Source of the DNA: an uncultured Curtobacterium sp.
GTDB taxonomy: Bacteria; Actinomycetota; Actinomycetes; Actinomycetales; Microbacteriaceae
Direction: 5' to 3'
Length of the DNA: 64,000 nucleotides
NCBI GenBank assembly: GCA_913778205.1
Contig: CAJYUW010000006.1
Location: 1-64,000, forward strand
Shown here: positions 45,864 to 54,147 of the stretch, one piece after another
How positions within the stretch are numbered: position 1 is the stretch's first letter
Layout: each line of letters starts with the position of its first letter
Translations under genes and position numbers: made by a program
Notes under the pieces: generated by a model
The model's input: the letters and a program-made list of their open reading frames with translations, nothing else
What the model was told of the DNA's origin: nothing
The model's database searches: none

Positions 45864-46820
45864 TCAGCGCCTCCGCCGCGACGCCGACCAGGTCTCGCGC
45901 GGGAGCTCCCCGAACTCCGCCCGGTAACTGCTCGCGAAGCGTCCGAGGTGGCCGAAGCCGACCGCACGCGCCACGTCGCCGACGCTGTCCGCCTCGCCGG
46001 ACGTGAGCTGTTCGCGGGCGAGCAGCAGCCGGATGCGCCGGAGGTAGGTCGTCGGCGTGACGCCGTGGTGCCGTCGGAACGCCTCCTGCAGGCCGCGGAT
46101 GCTCAGACCGGCGGCGTCGGCGACGTCCTCGACGGAGATCGTCTCCGTGGCGTGGTCGAGCAGGAAGCCCTCGGCCCGGGCGAACCGCGCGGCTGCGGCG
46201 GTGGGCGGCGGACCCTGCTCGCCGACCGGCCAGTGCGGGATCGCGGTGAGCAGGCCGCCGGCGGCGAATCGGGTGAGCTCCCGCTCGCGGGCCTCCGGGA
46301 CGACGGCCGGGCCGCGGAGCACCTCGGCGGCGACGGTCCGCACCATGAGCCACCACGCCGCCAGGGTCGGGCCCTCGGGGATGTGGTGCGGTCGGAACCG
46401 CAGCGGTCCCGGACGCCAGGCGCCCCGTTCCGCGGCGACCTCCTCCACGGTCTGCCGGTCGATGCGGATGAGGTCGAGCTCGTACCCGCTCCACCGCACG
46501 GACTGCGGGTCGTGGCGGAACAGCGACGGCCGTCCGGTCGGGACGTCGTGGTCGTCCTCGACGGCGCCGCTGCCCGACTTCAGCCAGAACAGGACCATGG
46601 CGGTGTCCGCCTGGACCTCGGCGTGGACGTCGCCCGAGGAGGACGAGGACCACAGCGAGAGCAGGTCGGTGCCACGGCGTCGCAGGTCGAACGCGAAGTC
46701 GCCCGCTCCGGGGTCGACATCGACCCGCTCCAGGTCGGGGAGCGCGCGGAGGTGCTCCGCGGCCTGGGCCGGATCGTGGGTCGTCGCGGACCACCGGGTG
46801 CGCTGCATGGTCTGGGGCAC
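45864..46820 (-). CDS. AraC-family transcriptional regulator
   Basis: A 318-residue regulator with an N-terminal AraC-binding-like domain (about residues 20-190) and C-terminal helix-turn-helix pair (VEDVADAAGLSIRGLQEAFRRHHG; VGDVARAVGFGHLGRFASSYRAEFG). It is similar in layout to the AraC protein at 33417. GTG at 46820 is preferred because CAGGAT lies exactly 6 nt upstream; ATG at 46808 is the alternative. It is separated from the flavin monooxygenase gene by a minisatellite, and could regulate it, but there is no direct evidence. Confidence 0.87.
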   Translation of the reverse strand: MPQTMQRTRWSATTHDPAQAAEHLRALPDLERVDVDPGAGDFAFDLRRRGTDLLSLWSSSSSGDVHAEVQADTAMVLFWLKSGSGAVEDDHDVPTGRPSLFRHDPQSVRWSGYELDLIRIDRQTVEEVAAERGAWRPGPLRFRPHHIPEGPTLAAWWLMVRTVAAEVLRGPAVVPEARERELTRFAAGGLLTAIPHWPVGEQGPPPTAAAARFARAEGFLLDHATETISVEDVADAAGLSIRGLQEAFRRHHGVTPTTYLRRIRLLLAREQLTSGEADSVGDVARAVGFGHLGRFASSYRAEFGELPRETWSASRRRR

Positions 46821-46960
46821 CTCTGCATCCTGCCGTGACGAGCGGCCGAGCGCACGGTTCGACGGCGGAAGCGGCCGTGCCCGGACGCCGGTCCCGCGCG
46901 ACGACGGAGCCGCGCCGTGCGCTCGGCGACTCCCGCCGCGCGCCGCGCCCCGCGCACCGC

Positions 46961-47058
46961 GCCCCACCCGCCGCGCCCCACCCGCCGCGCCCCACCCGCC
47001 GCGGACCGCGCGCCGCGGACCGCGTGCCGCGAACCGCGCGCCGCGCCCCACCCGCCGC
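46961..47058. repeat. 14-bp minisatellite, seven units
   Basis: Seven 14-bp units run in register (46961, 46975, 46989, 47003, 47017, 47031, 47045): GCCCCACCCGCCGC three times, then three GGACCGCGCGCCGC-type units, then GCCCCACCCGCCGC again. It lies in the 348-bp divergent gap before the flavin monooxygenase gene; nothing else is evident there apart from the promoter at 47156. Confidence 0.85.
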
Positions 47059-47155
47059 GCGACGGACGCGCGTAGCGGGGCGGACGGCGCCCCGTGCCTC
47101 CCGGCCGGGCGTGTCACACGACGCAACGTCCGTGGCGGACCCGAGCGGACGGCCG

Positions 47156-47161
47156 TAGCGT
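47156..47161 (+). promoter_or_regulatory. Predicted -10 element, leaderless
   Basis: TAGCGT lies 7 nt before the GTG at 47169. Confidence 0.5.
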
Positions 47162-47168
47162 CGCGACC

Positions 47169-48572
47169 GTGACGACCGACACCGCACCCCGGCAGATCCG
47201 CTTCAACGCGTTCGACATGAACTGCGTCGCGCACCAGTCCTCCGGGCTCTGGCGCCACCCCCGCGACCGCTCGCGGCACTACAACGACCTGTCGTACTGG
47301 ACCGACCTCGCGAGGATCCTCGAGGGCGGTGCCTTCGACGGGATCTTCATCGCCGACGTCCTCGGCACGTACGACGTCTACGGCGGATCGAACGAGTCCG
47401 CGCTCCGGACCGGGTCGCAGGTGCCCGTGAACGACCCCGTCCTGCTCGTGTCGGCGATGGCCGCGGTCACCGAGCACCTCGGGTTCGGGATCACCGCCGG
47501 CACCGCCTACGAGCACCCGTACCCGTTCGCTCGGCGCATGTCGACCCTCGACCACCTCACGAAGGGCCGCGTCGGCTGGAACGTCGTCACCGGGTACCTG
47601 CCGAGCGCCGCGCGCAACATGGGGCAGACCGACCAGCTGTCGCACGACGACCGCTACGACGTCGCCGACGAGTACCTCGAGGTCCTCTACAAGCTCTGGG
47701 AGGGCTCGTGGGAGGACGACGCCGTCGTCGAGGACCGCGAGACCGGCGTGTTCACCGACCCGGCGAAGGTGCACCCGATCGAGCACCACGGCGAGCACTT
47801 CGACGTGCCGGGCATCCACCTGTCCGAGCCGTCCGTCCAGCGCACGCCCGTCATCTACCAGGCCGGAGCCTCGCCCCGCGGCGTCCGCTTCGCGGCCGAG
47901 AACGCCGAGGCCGTGTTCGTCGGCGCACCGACGCTGCCGCAGTTGGCCGCGACGGTCACGAAGATCCGGGACGCCCTGGAGGCGGCTGGTCGCGACCGGT
48001 ACGCCGCCCGCGTCTACTCGCTGCTCACCGTGATCACGGACGCCACCGACGAGCTCGCGCAGGCCAAGTACGAGGACTACCTCTCGTACGCCTCGGAGGA
48101 GGGCGCACTGGTGCTCAACTCCGGCTGGATGGGCGTCGACCTGTCGCAGTGGGAGCTCGACGAGCCGCTCGGCGACGTCGAGTCGAACGCGATCCAGTCC
48201 GCGGCGGCGAACATCTCCGCGGCCGAGGGCACGGACGGCTCGAAGTGGACCATCCGCGACCTGGCACGGCACACCGCGATCGGCGGGCTCGGGCCGGTCG
48301 CGGTCGGCTCCGGCGCCACGATCGCGGACACCCTGCAGCGGATCCAGGAGCAGACCGACGTCGACGGGTTCAACCTCGCCTACGCGGTGACGCCGGGCAC
48401 GTGGGAGGACGTCATCGAGTTCGTCGTGCCCGAGCTCCGAGCGCGCGGCGTCTACCCGTCCGGGTACCAGGACGGGTCCCTGAGGCACAAGCTGCACGGC
48501 CGCGGCGACCGCCTGCCCGCCGAGCACCGGGGCGCCGGGTTCCGGATCGGGCAGCGGTCGGTCGTAGGCTGA
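47169..48572 (+). CDS. FMN-dependent monooxygenase, NtaA/SnaA/DszA type (bacterial luciferase family)
   Basis: A 467-residue flavin-dependent oxidoreductase with a luciferase-like TIM barrel. FIADVLGTYDVYGG, RMSTLDHLTKGRVGWNVVTGYLPSAARNMG and VIYQAGASPRGVRFAAENAEAVF are signatures of the NtaA/SnaA/DszA/SoxA branch. These two-component enzymes use FMNH2 from a separate reductase to attack nitrilotriacetate, organosulphur or similar compounds; no reductase gene is beside it. It is followed by an acetyltransferase gene with a 4-bp gap. Confidence 0.9.
   Translation: MTTDTAPRQIRFNAFDMNCVAHQSSGLWRHPRDRSRHYNDLSYWTDLARILEGGAFDGIFIADVLGTYDVYGGSNESALRTGSQVPVNDPVLLVSAMAAVTEHLGFGITAGTAYEHPYPFARRMSTLDHLTKGRVGWNVVTGYLPSAARNMGQTDQLSHDDRYDVADEYLEVLYKLWEGSWEDDAVVEDRETGVFTDPAKVHPIEHHGEHFDVPGIHLSEPSVQRTPVIYQAGASPRGVRFAAENAEAVFVGAPTLPQLAATVTKIRDALEAAGRDRYAARVYSLLTVITDATDELAQAKYEDYLSYASEEGALVLNSGWMGVDLSQWELDEPLGDVESNAIQSAAANISAAEGTDGSKWTIRDLARHTAIGGLGPVAVGSGATIADTLQRIQEQTDVDGFNLAYAVTPGTWEDVIEFVVPELRARGVYPSGYQDGSLRHKLHGRGDRLPAEHRGAGFRIGQRSVVG
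48565..48570 (+). promoter_or_regulatory. Predicted -10 element, leaderless
   Basis: TAGGCT lies 6 nt before the GTG at 48577 and overlaps the stop codon region of the preceding monooxygenase gene. Confidence 0.45.
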
Positions 48573-48576
48573 CCGG

Positions 48577-49068
48577 GTGAGCGGACCGTCCTTCGTCGTG
48601 CGCGCCGCGGCGGAGGACGAGGTCGCGGACTGCACGGACCTGTGGGTGCGGGCGGTCGCGTCGCGGGACCATCGACCCGAGTCCGGCGCGGTGCGGGACC
48701 GAGCGGCCGCGAAGTTCGCGGCCGACCGCGTCGTCCTGCTCGTGGCCGAGGACGCCGACGGCCTCGCCGGGTTCGCGCTCGTCACGGCACCGCGGACCGG
48801 CGGCGCGTCCGACCCCGCGGACGCCGCGTACCTGTCCCTGCTCGCGGTGGCGCAACGGACCCAGGGGCTCGGCGTCGGTCGGGCCCTGCTCGACGAGGCC
48901 GTCGGTGCCGCGGCGCGGGCCGGTCACCCGCGCTGCGTGCTGCACGCGCTCGACGACAACGTCCCCGCTCTCCGGCTGTACCGCGGTGCCGGGTTCCGCC
49001 CGTCGGACGAGCCGTTCCCGCACCCCGTCAGCGGCCGGCCGACGCGCGTCTGGACCGCCGGGGGCTGA
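48577..49068 (+). CDS. GNAT-family N-acetyltransferase
   Basis: A 163-residue acetyltransferase with the acetyl-CoA motif AYLSLLAVAQRTQGLGVGRALLDEAV and the later block VPALRLYRGAGF. The acceptor is unknown. It follows the monooxygenase after 4 bp but has its own TAGGCT element. Its last 41 bp overlap tail-to-tail with the VOC gene on the other strand. Confidence 0.88.
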   Translation: MSGPSFVVRAAAEDEVADCTDLWVRAVASRDHRPESGAVRDRAAAKFAADRVVLLVAEDADGLAGFALVTAPRTGGASDPADAAYLSLLAVAQRTQGLGVGRALLDEAVGAAARAGHPRCVLHALDDNVPALRLYRGAGFRPSDEPFPHPVSGRPTRVWTAGG

Positions 49069-49729
49069 CCACGGTGCCGCGTTGGACGAGCGCCGCCCGG
49101 ACGGCGAGGAGCCCCTCGTCGAGCCACTCCCGGAGCGCCGTGCGGAAGGCCGGCACCGGCGCCGGTTCGTCGTCCTGCGGGACCGGAGCGAACCCGATGT
49201 CCGTCGGTGACGGCCACGGCGCCCACTTCGCCCGGGGAGCCGTGAGCAGGTACGGCTGCGGCGTCGGGTAGCTCACGAGTTCGAGCGTCGACCCCCACGG
49301 GGTGCGGGTGTACACGAAGCGGTTCCCCGCACCGGCCTCGGGGCCACGGAGTCCGCGCGGGTCCGAGTTCCGGACGCCGCCGGCGCGCTCGACCTTCTCG
49401 AGCGCGGCGTCGATGTCGTCCACGTACAGCGCGACGTGCTGCCAGCCGAGGTCGGACGGCACCGCCGGGGCGTGCTGGTCCGGACCGACGTACTCGAACA
49501 GCTCCAGGCCGGGGCCCTCCGGGAGCGCGAGCATCCGGATCGCCCCCTGCGCCATCGTCGACGGGATCCCGAGGTAGCCGTGCACCTCGGCGGATCCGCG
49601 TGGCTCCTCGGTCCGGCAGCGGACGTCGTAGAGGAAGACGGCATCGAGCGCCGTCTCGAAGAACGTGGTGGCGGCGTCGATGTCCGGCACCGTGACGCCC
49701 ACGTGGTCGATCCGGATTCCCCTGCTCAT
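49028..49729 (-). CDS. VOC-family (glyoxalase-fold) protein
   Basis: A 233-residue vicinal-oxygen-chelate protein. RIDHVGVTVPDIDAATTFFETAL opens the first module (His ligand) and WQHVALYVDDIDAALEKVERAGG the second, with the Glu ligand in GSTLELVSYP. The family includes glyoxalases, dioxygenases and resistance proteins; no specific activity is evident. CACGAT lies 6 nt before ATG, a possible -10. The Arg/Ser-rich C-terminal tail is where it overlaps the GNAT gene by 41 bp. Confidence 0.85.
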   Translation of the reverse strand: MSRGIRIDHVGVTVPDIDAATTFFETALDAVFLYDVRCRTEEPRGSAEVHGYLGIPSTMAQGAIRMLALPEGPGLELFEYVGPDQHAPAVPSDLGWQHVALYVDDIDAALEKVERAGGVRNSDPRGLRGPEAGAGNRFVYTRTPWGSTLELVSYPTPQPYLLTAPRAKWAPWPSPTDIGFAPVPQDDEPAPVPAFRTALREWLDEGLLAVRAALVQRGTVVSPRRSRRASAGR

Positions 49730-49823
49730 TGCTGGATCGTGTCATCCGGTGGGTGCCCCGGTCCGTGCGACGACCCCCGGATGCGGGGAAGGGTGCGGTT
49801 TGCCGCAGTGCCTGGCGATGTGC

Positions 49824-49876
49824 TCAGGTAAGGCTGCCCTCACCGCAAAACCCCAGGTCAGGGCAGCCTCACCTTG
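49824..49876 (+). promoter_or_regulatory. Two IdeR/DtxR-type iron boxes
   Basis: TCAGGTAAGGCTGCCCTCA (49824-49842) matches 14 of 19 positions of the TTAGGTTAGGCTAACCTAA iron-box consensus, and the minus strand of 49858-49876 matches 13 of 19. Both lie 37-90 bp before the VIT1-type transporter start. An iron-loaded IdeR/DtxR protein could bind here; their place upstream of the -10 fits activation better than simple blocking. Confidence 0.65.
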
Positions 49877-49912
49877 CTGGCGGGGTGCTCGCGCCAGTGG
49901 CATCCTCGTCGC

Positions 49913-50632
49913 ATGTCGACCGCAACGGACCTCGTGCTCCCCACCATCGATCACGACGCCGCGAGCGCCGCGAAGCTGAACTGGCTGCGCGCCGGACTGC
50001 TCGGCGCCAACGACGGCATCGTCTCCGTCGCGGCCGTCCTCGTCGGCGTCGCCGGGGCCGGGGCGGGCACGGGTCCGGTCATCGCGGCGGGGACCGCGGC
50101 GCTCGTCGGCGGGGCGGTGTCGATGGCACTCGGCGAGTACGTCTCGGTCAGCGGCGCACGGGACGCCCAGCGCACCGGTCAGGCCGCGCAGCAGGCACAG
50201 CTCGAGGCCGACTCCGAGGACGCGGACACCATCGCGGCGCACTACCGCGGGCTCGGGGTCGCGCCGGACGTCGCCGCGTCGGTCGCCGCCGAGCTCGTGC
50301 GACCGGAGGTCCGTCGGCACCGCGCCGCAGCCGCGCTCCGCGACGCCGAGGACGAGGTCGTCAGTCCCTGGCGTGCCGCGTGGGTGTCGGCCGCGACGTT
50401 CACGACCGGGGCGGCGCTGCCGTTCCTCGCGATGCTGTTCGCTCCGGAGTCGGCCCGGGTGGCCGTCACGGTCGTCGCCGTCCTCGTCGCGCTCGCCGTC
50501 ACCGGGGCGACCGGCGCGACCCTCGGCGGTGCACCCCGCGGGCGGGCGACCGTCCGGGTGGTCCTCGGCGGGGCGCTGGCGCTCGCCGCGACGTACGCGG
50601 CGGGGGCGCTGCTCGGGGCGCACGCCGTCTGA
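49913..50632 (+). CDS. VIT1/CCC1-family iron/manganese transporter
   Basis: A 239-residue membrane protein with five hydrophobic segments. NWLRAGLLGANDGIVSVAAVLVG and GGAVSMALGEYVSVSGARDAQ are signatures of the VIT/CCC1 family, which moves Fe2+ or Mn2+ out of the cytosol. The cytoplasmic acidic helix (about residues 95-145) is present. Two IdeR-type boxes upstream suggest induction when iron is plentiful. ATG at 49913 is preferred; CATCCT stands 6 nt upstream. Confidence 0.9.
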   Translation: MSTATDLVLPTIDHDAASAAKLNWLRAGLLGANDGIVSVAAVLVGVAGAGAGTGPVIAAGTAALVGGAVSMALGEYVSVSGARDAQRTGQAAQQAQLEADSEDADTIAAHYRGLGVAPDVAASVAAELVRPEVRRHRAAAALRDAEDEVVSPWRAAWVSAATFTTGAALPFLAMLFAPESARVAVTVVAVLVALAVTGATGATLGGAPRGRATVRVVLGGALALAATYAAGALLGAHAV

Positions 50633-50716
50633 TCGCCGGCGCGGGGGCGCGCCGGTCCGGCCCGGCTGCGGGCACGGTGTTCCGCGTCGCCGGGAGGGAA
50701 CGGGGGACGTGCGATG

Positions 50717-50830
50717 ACGCCGCCTCGGATGCGAGCGCGGCGTTCCGGGCCGGCAGGAGGTGTCGGGGGTGGCGCTCGGCTACGCCGCCTCGGCCGCGAG
50801 CGCGGCGTTCCGCGTCGACAGGAGACGTCG
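50717..50830. repeat. 49-bp duplication of the SRPBCC gene end
   Basis: Bases 50782-50830, the last codons and stop of the minus-strand SRPBCC gene, recur at 50717-50765 with 7 differences. The outer copy lies beyond the stop codon and does not code. Confidence 0.75.
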
Positions 50831-51229
50831 CAGGTACCGGTCGAGGACGAGGACCTCGGCGAGGCGACCCAGCGGCCCGAACGGCGCGGTCACGGTGACG
50901 TCGTCGACCATCCGCGTCCCGGTGCCGGCCTGCTCGAACCGGTGCTCGTGCCGGAACAGGGCGAACGGTCCGCGCACCTGCTCGTCGACGAACCGGTGTG
51001 GTGCCTCCAGGGCGGTGATGCGACTCGTGAGCCGCCAGACGACCCCGAGGTGCCGCGCGCGGAACGTGACGCTCTCGCCGAGGCCGATGGTGCCGGCGGT
51101 GACGCCGTCGACCGCCCGCTCGCCCGTGCCGGCCAGGGACCGTTCGTGCGCGCCGATGTCGAGCGACAGCGCGAACGCGCGCTCCGGCGTGCAGTCCAGG
51201 TGGGTGTCGAGACGGAAGTGCACGGTCAC
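50780..51229 (-). CDS. SRPBCC-family protein
   Basis: A 149-residue START/polyketide-cyclase-like fold: VTVHFRLDTHLDCTPERAFALSLD at the start and a long C-terminal helix ending LRRLLSTRNAALAAEAA. The fold binds hydrophobic ligands; no ligand is known here. GTG at 51229 overlaps the GNAT stop as GTGA, so the two form an operon. Its 3' end is duplicated downstream. Confidence 0.85.
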   Translation of the reverse strand: MTVHFRLDTHLDCTPERAFALSLDIGAHERSLAGTGERAVDGVTAGTIGLGESVTFRARHLGVVWRLTSRITALEAPHRFVDEQVRGPFALFRHEHRFEQAGTGTRMVDDVTVTAPFGPLGRLAEVLVLDRYLRRLLSTRNAALAAEAA

Positions 51230-51798
51230 GCGACCGGCCAGCCCCGTGGTGCCGACCGGTCGTCCCCGCTGAGCACGGCAGCGAGCGCCTCGTCGTGCCG
51301 TCGCCCGCGGTGGAGGCTCCCGGAACGCCGGCGTCCCTCGTACGACATGCCGACCCGCCGGGCGACGGCGGCGGAGGCGTGGTTCGTCGCGATCGCGCGC
51401 CACTGGACCCGGACGAGCCCCAGGCCGTGCGGCGCCTCGGCGAGGGCCCAGTCGACGACCCGGGCGACCGCCTCGGTCACGTACCCGTGGCCCCGTGCGT
51501 CCGGGTGGCTGGCGTAGCCGACCTCGGCGGCGTCGTCCGCGATGCCGAAGAGCTCGACCGTGCCGAGCAGCCGCGGGTCCTCGGCGCGTCGGATCGCCCA
51601 CGCCAGACGGGTCCCCTCCGCCCAGCCGGCGTCGCAGCGTGCCAGGAACGCGAGTGCCTCCGCACGGCCGTACGGCACGGGCACGGGGGTGAACGCGACC
51701 ACGTCCGGGTCGGTCGCGTAGGCGATGACGTCCTCGACGTCGGACGGCTCCGGCCGCGAGAGCACGAGGCGGTCCGTCCGGAGGGTCACGGGGTCCAT
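51226..51798 (-). CDS. GNAT-family acetyltransferase, RimJ/RimL type
   Basis: A 190-residue acetyltransferase starting LRTDRLVLSRPEPSDVEDV, with EVGYASHPDARGHGYVTEAVARVVDWAL as the acetyl-CoA site and the NHASAAVARRVGMSYEG block. RimJ/RimL-like enzymes acetylate protein N-termini or small molecules. It is the first gene of a two-gene operon with the SRPBCC protein. TAGGCT lies 7 nt before the ATG. Confidence 0.9.
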   Translation of the reverse strand: MDPVTLRTDRLVLSRPEPSDVEDVIAYATDPDVVAFTPVPVPYGRAEALAFLARCDAGWAEGTRLAWAIRRAEDPRLLGTVELFGIADDAAEVGYASHPDARGHGYVTEAVARVVDWALAEAPHGLGLVRVQWRAIATNHASAAVARRVGMSYEGRRRSGSLHRGRRHDEALAAVLSGDDRSAPRGWPVA

Positions 51799-51805
51799 GC
51801 CGATG

Positions 51806-51811
51806 AGCCTA
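51806..51811 (-). promoter_or_regulatory. Predicted -10 element, leaderless
   Basis: TAGGCT (minus strand) lies 7 nt before the ATG at 51798. Confidence 0.5.
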
Positions 51812-51852
51812 GCGAGGCGGCCAGACCGGCGGAGCGGGCGGGCGCGCGGGGA

Positions 51853-51970
51853 CCGGGTGGCCGGGTGGCCGGGTGGCCGGGTGGCCGGGCGGGCGGAGGC
51901 CGGATGGCCGGGCGTGCGCCCGGGGGCCGGGTGGCCGGGCGTGTGCCCGGGGGCCGGGAGGCCGGGCGGC
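51853..51970. repeat. 8-bp and 27-bp tandem repeats
   Basis: CCGGGTGG is repeated four times (51853-51884), followed by two 27-bp units starting GGCCGGGCGTGCGCCCGGGG (51906 and 51933). They fill the divergent gap between the GNAT and dipeptidase genes. Confidence 0.8.
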
Positions 51971-51975
51971 TGCGG

Positions 51976-51981
51976 TACCGT
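51976..51981 (+). promoter_or_regulatory. Predicted -10 element, leaderless
   Basis: TACCGT lies 6 nt before the ATG at 51988. Confidence 0.5.
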
Positions 51982-51987
51982 CGCCGC

Positions 51988-53013
51988 ATGAACGCGTTCC
52001 CGGTGATCGACGGCCACAACGACCTCCCGTGGGAGCGCCGCGACACGCACGGCTCCGACGTCGAGGGGATCGACACGGAGGAGGGCTCGCTGCACACCGA
52101 CGTCCCGAAGCTGCGCGCTGGTGGCGTCGTCGGGCAGTTCTGGTCCGTCTTCGTCCCCTGCTCCGAGCCCGATCCGGTGCGCACGACCCTGCAGCAGATC
52201 GACGTCGCGCTCCGGATCGTCGAGCGGTACCCGGAGACCTTCGCGCTCGCCCGCACCGCCGCCGAGGTCCGGTCGGCGGTGGAGCGCGGCCGGATCGCGT
52301 CGTTGCTCGGCGCGGAGGGCGGTCACTCCATCGGCGACGACCTCGCCGTCCTGCGGTCCTTCGCCCGACTGGGCGTCCGGTACATGACACTGACGCACAA
52401 CGACGACACCCCCTGGGCGGACTCGGCCACCGGGTCGCACCCGCACGGAGGACTCACCGACCGCGGCCGCGAGGTCGTGGCGGAGATGGAGCGGATCGGC
52501 ATGCTCGTCGACCTCTCGCACACCGCGCCCGCCACGATGCACGACACGCTCGACGTCGCGACCCGGCCCGTCATCTTCAGCCACTCGTCGACCACCGCCG
52601 TGAACGACCACCCACGGAACGTGCCCGACGACGTCCTCGAACGGCTCCCCGGGAACGGCGGTGTCGTGATGGTGACGTTCGTGCCGGCGTTCGTGTCCGC
52701 GGCGTACGCGCAGTGGGAGGCCGCGGGCGCGGTCGGGGAGGCGCCGCTCGTGACGGTCGCGGAGGTCGCCGACCACGTCGACCACGCACGGGAGGTCGCC
52801 GGCGTCGCGCACGTCGGCATCGGGGGCGACTACGACGGCACGCCCGTGCTGCCGCCGGACCTCCGGGACGTGTCGCGGTACCCGGTCCTCGCGGCCGAGC
52901 TCGTCCGCCGGGGCTGGTCCGACGACGACCTGCGTGCGCTGGCGGGCGGCAACGTCCTCCGCATGCTCGAGGCGACGGACGAGGCGTTCGCGCGGACGGC
53001 CTGGGTGCGCTGA
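51988..53013 (+). CDS. Membrane dipeptidase, peptidase family M19
   Basis: A 341-residue zinc dipeptidase of the renal-dipeptidase type. Metal ligands are in VIDGHNDLPW (H and D), LLGAEGGHS (E), LVDLSHTA (H) and IFSHSS (H), with GIGGDYDG near the end. It splits dipeptides, including D-residue-containing ones, in the cytoplasm; no signal peptide is seen. Monocistronic. Its last codons and stop are repeated immediately downstream. Confidence 0.93.
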   Translation: MNAFPVIDGHNDLPWERRDTHGSDVEGIDTEEGSLHTDVPKLRAGGVVGQFWSVFVPCSEPDPVRTTLQQIDVALRIVERYPETFALARTAAEVRSAVERGRIASLLGAEGGHSIGDDLAVLRSFARLGVRYMTLTHNDDTPWADSATGSHPHGGLTDRGREVVAEMERIGMLVDLSHTAPATMHDTLDVATRPVIFSHSSTTAVNDHPRNVPDDVLERLPGNGGVVMVTFVPAFVSAAYAQWEAAGAVGEAPLVTVAEVADHVDHAREVAGVAHVGIGGDYDGTPVLPPDLRDVSRYPVLAAELVRRGWSDDDLRALAGGNVLRMLEATDEAFARTAWVR

Positions 53014-53066
53014 CGCGCGGGCGCGCCGGGGACGGCCTGGGTGCGCTGACGCACGGGCGCGCCGCC
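52995..53066. repeat. 36-bp tandem duplication across the dipeptidase stop codon
   Basis: 52995-53030, holding the last dipeptidase codons and TGA, is followed by a copy at 53031-53066 with 3 differences. The second copy is non-coding. Confidence 0.85.
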
Positions 53067-53208
53067 GACGGCTGTTCCGCGCCGGCGTCCCACCGGTGTC
53101 ACGAACCGTGCCCCGTCGGCTCGCGTCGGTAGGCTCGGACGTGCACGCGCGCAGGAGCGCCTCGCACGCCCGGACGGCGGCGCGGCCAGACCCGGAGGAA
53201 CGGACCAC

Positions 53209-54147
53209 ATGAGCGGCACCATCCACGACGACATCTCGCAGGCGTTCGGGAACACCCCGCTCGTCCGGCTCAACCGGCTGCCGCGTCCCGGCAGCGCCGA
53301 GATCCTCGCGAAGCTGGAGTTCTACAACCCCGGCGCGAGCGTCAAGGACCGCCTCGGGGTCGCGATCGTCGACGCGGCCGAGGAGTCGGGCGAGCTGCAG
53401 GCCGGCGGCACGATCGTCGAGGGCTCGTCGGGCAACACCGGCATCGCCCTCGCCCTCGTCGGCGCCGCCCGTGGTTACCGGGTCGTCATCACGATGCCCG
53501 AGACGATGAGCGTCGAGCGTCGCGCACTGATCCGTGCATACGGCGCCGAGGTCGTCCTCACGCCCGGGCCCGAGGGCATGAAGGGTGCCGTGTCCCGCGC
53601 CGAGCAGATCGTCGCCGAGACCCCCGGCGCGATCCTGGCGCACCAGTTCGAGACCCCGGCGAACGCCGCGATCCACCGCCGGACCACGGCCGAGGAGATC
53701 CTCCGCGACACCGAGGGGCACGTCGACGTGTTCATCGCCGGCGTCGGGACGGGCGGCACGATCACGGGCGTCGGGCAGGTGCTCAAGGAGCGCGTGCCCG
53801 GGGTGCAGGTGATCGCCGTCGAGCCCAAGGACTCGCCGCTCCTGACCGAGGGCAAGGCCGGCCCGCACAAGATCCAGGGCATCGGCGCGAACTTCGTGCC
53901 GGAGGTCCTCGACCGGAGCGTCATCGACGAGGTGTTCGACGTCGAGCTCGAGGACGCCCTGCGGGTCGCCCGCGACCTCGGCACGCAGGAGGGCATCCTG
54001 TCGGGCATCTCGTCCGGCGCGATCATCCACGCCGCGATCGAGGTCGGAGCCCGTCCGGAGAACGCCGGAAAGCGCATCGTCGCGATCGTCTGCGACACCG
54101 GGGAGCGCTACCTGTCCACCGTCCTCTTCGACGGGCTCACTGCGTGA
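53209..54147 (+). CDS. cysK: Cysteine synthase A (O-acetylserine sulfhydrylase)
   Basis: A 312-residue PLP enzyme making cysteine from O-acetylserine and sulphide. The PLP lysine is K46 in NPGASVKDR; the substrate loop [12 protein letters not shown] and phosphate loop [10 protein letters not shown] are intact, and SGISSGA is the late PLP contact. ATG has a GGAGGAA site. The stop overlaps the serine acetyltransferase start as GTGA, giving the classical two-step cysteine synthesis operon, which can form the cysteine synthase complex. Confidence 0.96.
   Translation: MSGTIHDDISQAFGNTPLVRLNRLPRPGSAEILAKLEFYNPGASVKDRLGVAIVDAAEESGELQAGGTIVEGSSGNTGIALALVGAARGYRVVITMPETMSVERRALIRAYGAEVVLTPGPEGMKGAVSRAEQIVAETPGAILAHQFETPANAAIHRRTTAEEILRDTEGHVDVFIAGVGTGGTITGVGQVLKERVPGVQVIAVEPKDSPLLTEGKAGPHKIQGIGANFVPEVLDRSVIDEVFDVELEDALRVARDLGTQEGILSGISSGAIIHAAIEVGARPENAGKRIVAIVCDTGERYLSTVLFDGLTA

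Noticed and set aside
46961-47058. A Pro/Arg-rich peptide gene in the 14-bp minisatellite
   Set aside because: The 14-bp unit is not a multiple of three, so the frame rotates through the repeat, and no start with a ribosome site is present.
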